In this document: positions 61,331 to 64,000 of the stretch, in pieces
How positions within the stretch are numbered: the stretch's first letter is position 1
Layout of the letters: each line of letters begins with the position of its first letter
Assembly: GCA_947568835.1 (NCBI GenBank)
Contig: OX387607.1
Coordinates: 3,162,001-3,226,000, forward strand
DNA length: 64,000 bases
Direction: 5' to 3'
Source: Protonemura montana
Lineage: Eukaryota; Arthropoda; Insecta; Plecoptera; Nemouridae
Program-made: the position numbers and the translations under genes
Notes under the pieces: model-generated
Databases searched by the model: none
What the model was told of the DNA's origin: nothing
What the model saw: the letters and a program-made list of their open reading frames with translations, nothing else

Positions 61331-63141
61331 TCACTTGTCATGCATTTCATTTTCAAGTTACTATCGTTCAGTTAAAAAATAGCTTCGTACACTGTTGTGG
61401 CACTTCATTGATTATTATATTACGCTATGGATTTACTTTGAGAAAGTAATTCTTGACAAATTGAGCTACGGACTTCGGTTCTCTTTGGTTTGATTTACCA
61501 CCCATTCAGGCAATGTAACAGTGAACTTAGAATAAAATGTAATGGTGCAGTGAAAATTGATCTGTAACTATTGCAGATTTTAGATGGTGTAGGACTTAAG
61601 TATCCCACATAGATATTTTGACTTTTGTTTTATATAAATATACTTTGATTTCAACAGAAAGTTATAAATGTGTTATATTAGTAAGGCATAACCCGTTGTT
61701 ATTAACTTGTACTGTAACGACTTAGATGACTCATTTCCTATTAATTACCTTAAAGCTAAGTATTTATGTTAGATTTGAAAGATAAGTAGTGATATCTGTT
61801 TGACTGAAGTAGATTCTTCCCTGAGGACTTCTTATCCTAACTTAAAAATAAAATGATCAAGTTTGTTCCCTTTGAGGTTTCTCGTTCAGCACTTGTGCAC
61901 CGCGGATTGATCACCAACCGACGGTAGCTTTTCGTCATAGCATCGATGCCATGTTTTTTACTGGGGAAACTGAAATAGAAAAGAAAATCACTCTGTAGCG
62001 ACATTTCACCGAAAAATACCATACCATGAATATATCATAACATTTTGTGGTATATTGGTGTTGTAGCCTTGAACGCTTGAACCATTCATGAACGATGGAG
62101 GGCCTGGGTTCAGTGCTAGGGCTTGGCATTATGCACTTTGCGCACAAGCTTATGAACTTTGCGGTAACGCTTTTGATATGTCGTGAATGAAAGAAGAGAT
62201 ATATGAGAAGGGAAATCAAATAACAAACAGCACTGAGATTTAAACTTACCGATCTACAAAGCGCAAACATTAGATTTAAAGCTTCACCTATAACCTCCCC
62301 CATTTCTGCACTACGGGAACATACAACAAAACCTTGCGGCGCTTTGCTTTCCATCGACTCTGCCGCCGATAATTTCTGAGACAGTGTTGCCATTCAAAAC
62401 ATATGATTTCCCAAAGGTTTTTAGGAAAACTTTGTTTTCTCCAAGTTTTCTTTAAAACACTTTTTGAAGAAAATGAAGTGTGTGACAATTTATGTTTTCG
62501 GTTATCACAGAATGACTTTTTTCATGATTCATGGAAACCACGATTTCGCCTAGAAACATTTTTTTAAATGTTGGCACGGCAGTGATTCGCTCTTTCCTGA
62601 TTGGTGGAAATTTACCTGTCCACACATCAATGGCCATTCCCGACGGCTCCTAGGGATCACCTGATGTTGTAAGAACATATTCTTTCCCTTTTTGATAAGG
62701 CTTACCATTGTGTACTCATTAATTTAATTAGCGTATACTCGTTGGAAGTGATTCAAGGCGACTCACTGATGTACGTGTAGGTCGCTTTTTAAAGTAGCCT
62801 AGTTGCTGTGCAGGTAATGATTACAAGACGGTCTGCGTAGGGTTATGGGAGGTGATGATATTTCACTTTACTGCATTCTATACCCCTTACTAATCATTAA
62901 TTATTACTAACTATCGAGGTTCTTTCACAATACAATTGAGGTTTATCGTGTATCAGTTGTTTTCATTTAGGCCAATTAAGTAGATCTTAAAATATTTGTA
63001 TCGTTACAATGGACGTACTATTTCAACTTGCTATTGTGAATGAGTTTCAGAAATTAACATCCACTGTCTCTTACTAACTCTTGCATTTTAATTTGCATGT
63101 CAGTGTGTCGGTAGAGTGGCTCGTCTGGGTGTGGTGAGAAA
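61331..63141. other. Divergent intergenic region, zinc-finger gene / SAP gene
   Basis: The 5' ends of both genes face outward from here. Apart from the doubtful two-exon frame listed separately, no coding signal, RNA gene or repeat was recognised. Promoters of both genes should lie in it, but I see no clear elements. Confidence 0.45.
61958..62393 (-). CDS. Possible micro-gene, two exons, 51 aa (weak)
   Basis: ATG at 62393 opens MATLSQKLSAAESMESKAPQ through ...LMFALCRS, ending at a good GTAAGT donor (62250). A strong acceptor TTTTCTATTTCAG at 61970 would add FPQ and a stop. Splice sites and length fit a real small protein, but I recognise no family, and the start context is ordinary. It could be chance or part of a larger transcript. 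Confidence 0.25.
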
Positions 63142-63369
63142 ATGGTTACGAGGAGAAATGCAAATGGGCCGAATAAATCAAAGACGGGTCAAACAGACAT
63201 TAGGCGGTCAAGCAACAACGGAGGTGTACAAAACTCTGGCAAACAGCCTGGTGGCTCAGCAATTGATAGCAAGCTAGAACAGTCTGAGTTTTTCCACCAC
63301 ACGAAAGAACAATTGAAAAGCGAATTGAAAAAACGTGGGTGGAAAACTACTGGAAACAAAGCCGAATTG
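63142..63369 (+). CDS. SAP-domain protein, first coding exon (gene runs off the window)
   Basis: Residues 1-76. A basic, Asn/Gly/Ser-rich N-terminus is followed by HHTKEQLKSELKKRGWKTTG and NKAEL, the two-helix SAP motif (a short DNA/chromatin-binding fold), up to a GTATGT donor. SAP domains usually continue KAELVxRL, so the next exon should supply the rest. A possible acceptor (GCATGTCAG) lies about 40 bp before the ATG, so a 5'-UTR exon may exist. SAP proteins act mostly in the nucleus; which one this is cannot be told from one exon. Confidence 0.65.
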
Positions 63370-64000
63370 GTATGTTACTTTGGTTTGAATAACTTTAGGT
63401 ATGAATAAAGAGTGACCATTACAAACAGTGTGCAATTACAATCACTGCTGGACTTTAGTCATCTCCTGACCTTTCACTGTCAGTCAGTCCACTTTGAAAG
63501 TCTGAGCTGTCTGAAAGTAATGTGTATACTCAAGTCAATTGTAGTTGCCAACATTTACTGGAATGTATCCATTTAGACACGATTATGTTGTAATAGATTT
63601 CGACATTATCACAGCAAACAACGTATGAAAATTAATTTGTTTAATTCTTTATCTGCATGTTTCTTGCTTTTGGCACGTTGTTAATCAACTTCCTGTATAT
63701 TTGATTGGGTGGACAGTACTAATAAGCAATTTTATCTTCACACGTTTCATTAAAACCACAATTAAACAAGCTGGAATTGCATGTATGGATAAGGTTCTGT
63801 TTAGATACAAGTTTGGTATGCCAGAGCATGTCAAGATCAAATTAATCACTCTCAATTGAACAGTTTGTTGGGCCTATCAAAACCAAGTTCACTGACCTCT
63901 CATGGCTAACAATATTGTTTATAAATGGACAAGCGTTGTTGAAAATATAGGTATGTAGCTATTGAGTGGCGGTTGATTTCTTGCAGTTGCAACGTTTGGA
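63370..64000. other. Intron 1 of the SAP gene (start)
   Basis: AT-rich, with no coding or repeat signal recognised up to the window edge. Confidence 0.45.

Overview
This is a 64 kb piece of a nuclear genome from an invertebrate animal, most likely a protostome and possibly an arthropod. It is AT-rich, has spliceosomal introns from about 0.2 to 8 kb, carries bilaterian neuronal and trafficking genes, and contains a nuclear copy of mitochondrial ND5 that reads with TGA as Trp and ATA as Met. I could not fix the species or phylum.

Layout. (1) 1.3-5.3 kb, minus strand: a five-exon RILP-like gene (RH1 and RH2 coiled-coil Rab effector, 367 aa as modelled). (2) 5.3-5.5 kb: a short divergent promoter with a CCGCCATCTT motif and an ATTGG box, shared with the mitochondrial ATP synthase gamma subunit gene on the plus strand (5742-6620, uninterrupted CDS, 5'-UTR intron). 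(3) 8.8-35.7 kb, minus strand: a complete 14-coding-exon rabphilin gene (696 aa; Rab-binding zinc finger plus C2A and C2B). Every splice phase agrees across the gene. Its introns hold a tRNA-Asp(GTC) gene, 5S-rRNA-derived SINEs, an ND5 NUMT, an 18-bp satellite of about 41 units, a 424-bp palindromic foldback element and smaller minisatellites. (4) 35.7-51.0 kb: about 15 kb with no supported coding sequence, containing a Harbinger-like MITE, more 5S SINEs and a GC-richer stretch near 49 kb that may be the rabphilin promoter. (5) 51.3-61.3 kb, minus strand: a 10-exon gene for a protein of about 1563 aa with roughly 27 C2H2 zinc fingers, also fully phase-consistent. (6) 61.9-62.4 kb, minus strand: a doubtful micro-gene of two exons. 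(7) 63.1 kb to the window edge, plus strand: the first coding exon of a SAP-domain protein.

The genes do not form an operon or pathway. Two of them (RILP-like and rabphilin) are Rab effectors and lie about 3.5 kb apart at their 3' ends, with the ATP synthase gene between them, but nothing in the sequence shows that this is functional. I found no clear new biological system. The most unusual material is in the repeats: the 5S-derived SINE family, the satellite that is open in at least four reading frames, the near-perfect foldback element with a 5-bp target duplication, and the intronic NUMT. Gene structures were built by hand from splice-site consensus, reading phase and recalled family sequences. 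No database search was run.
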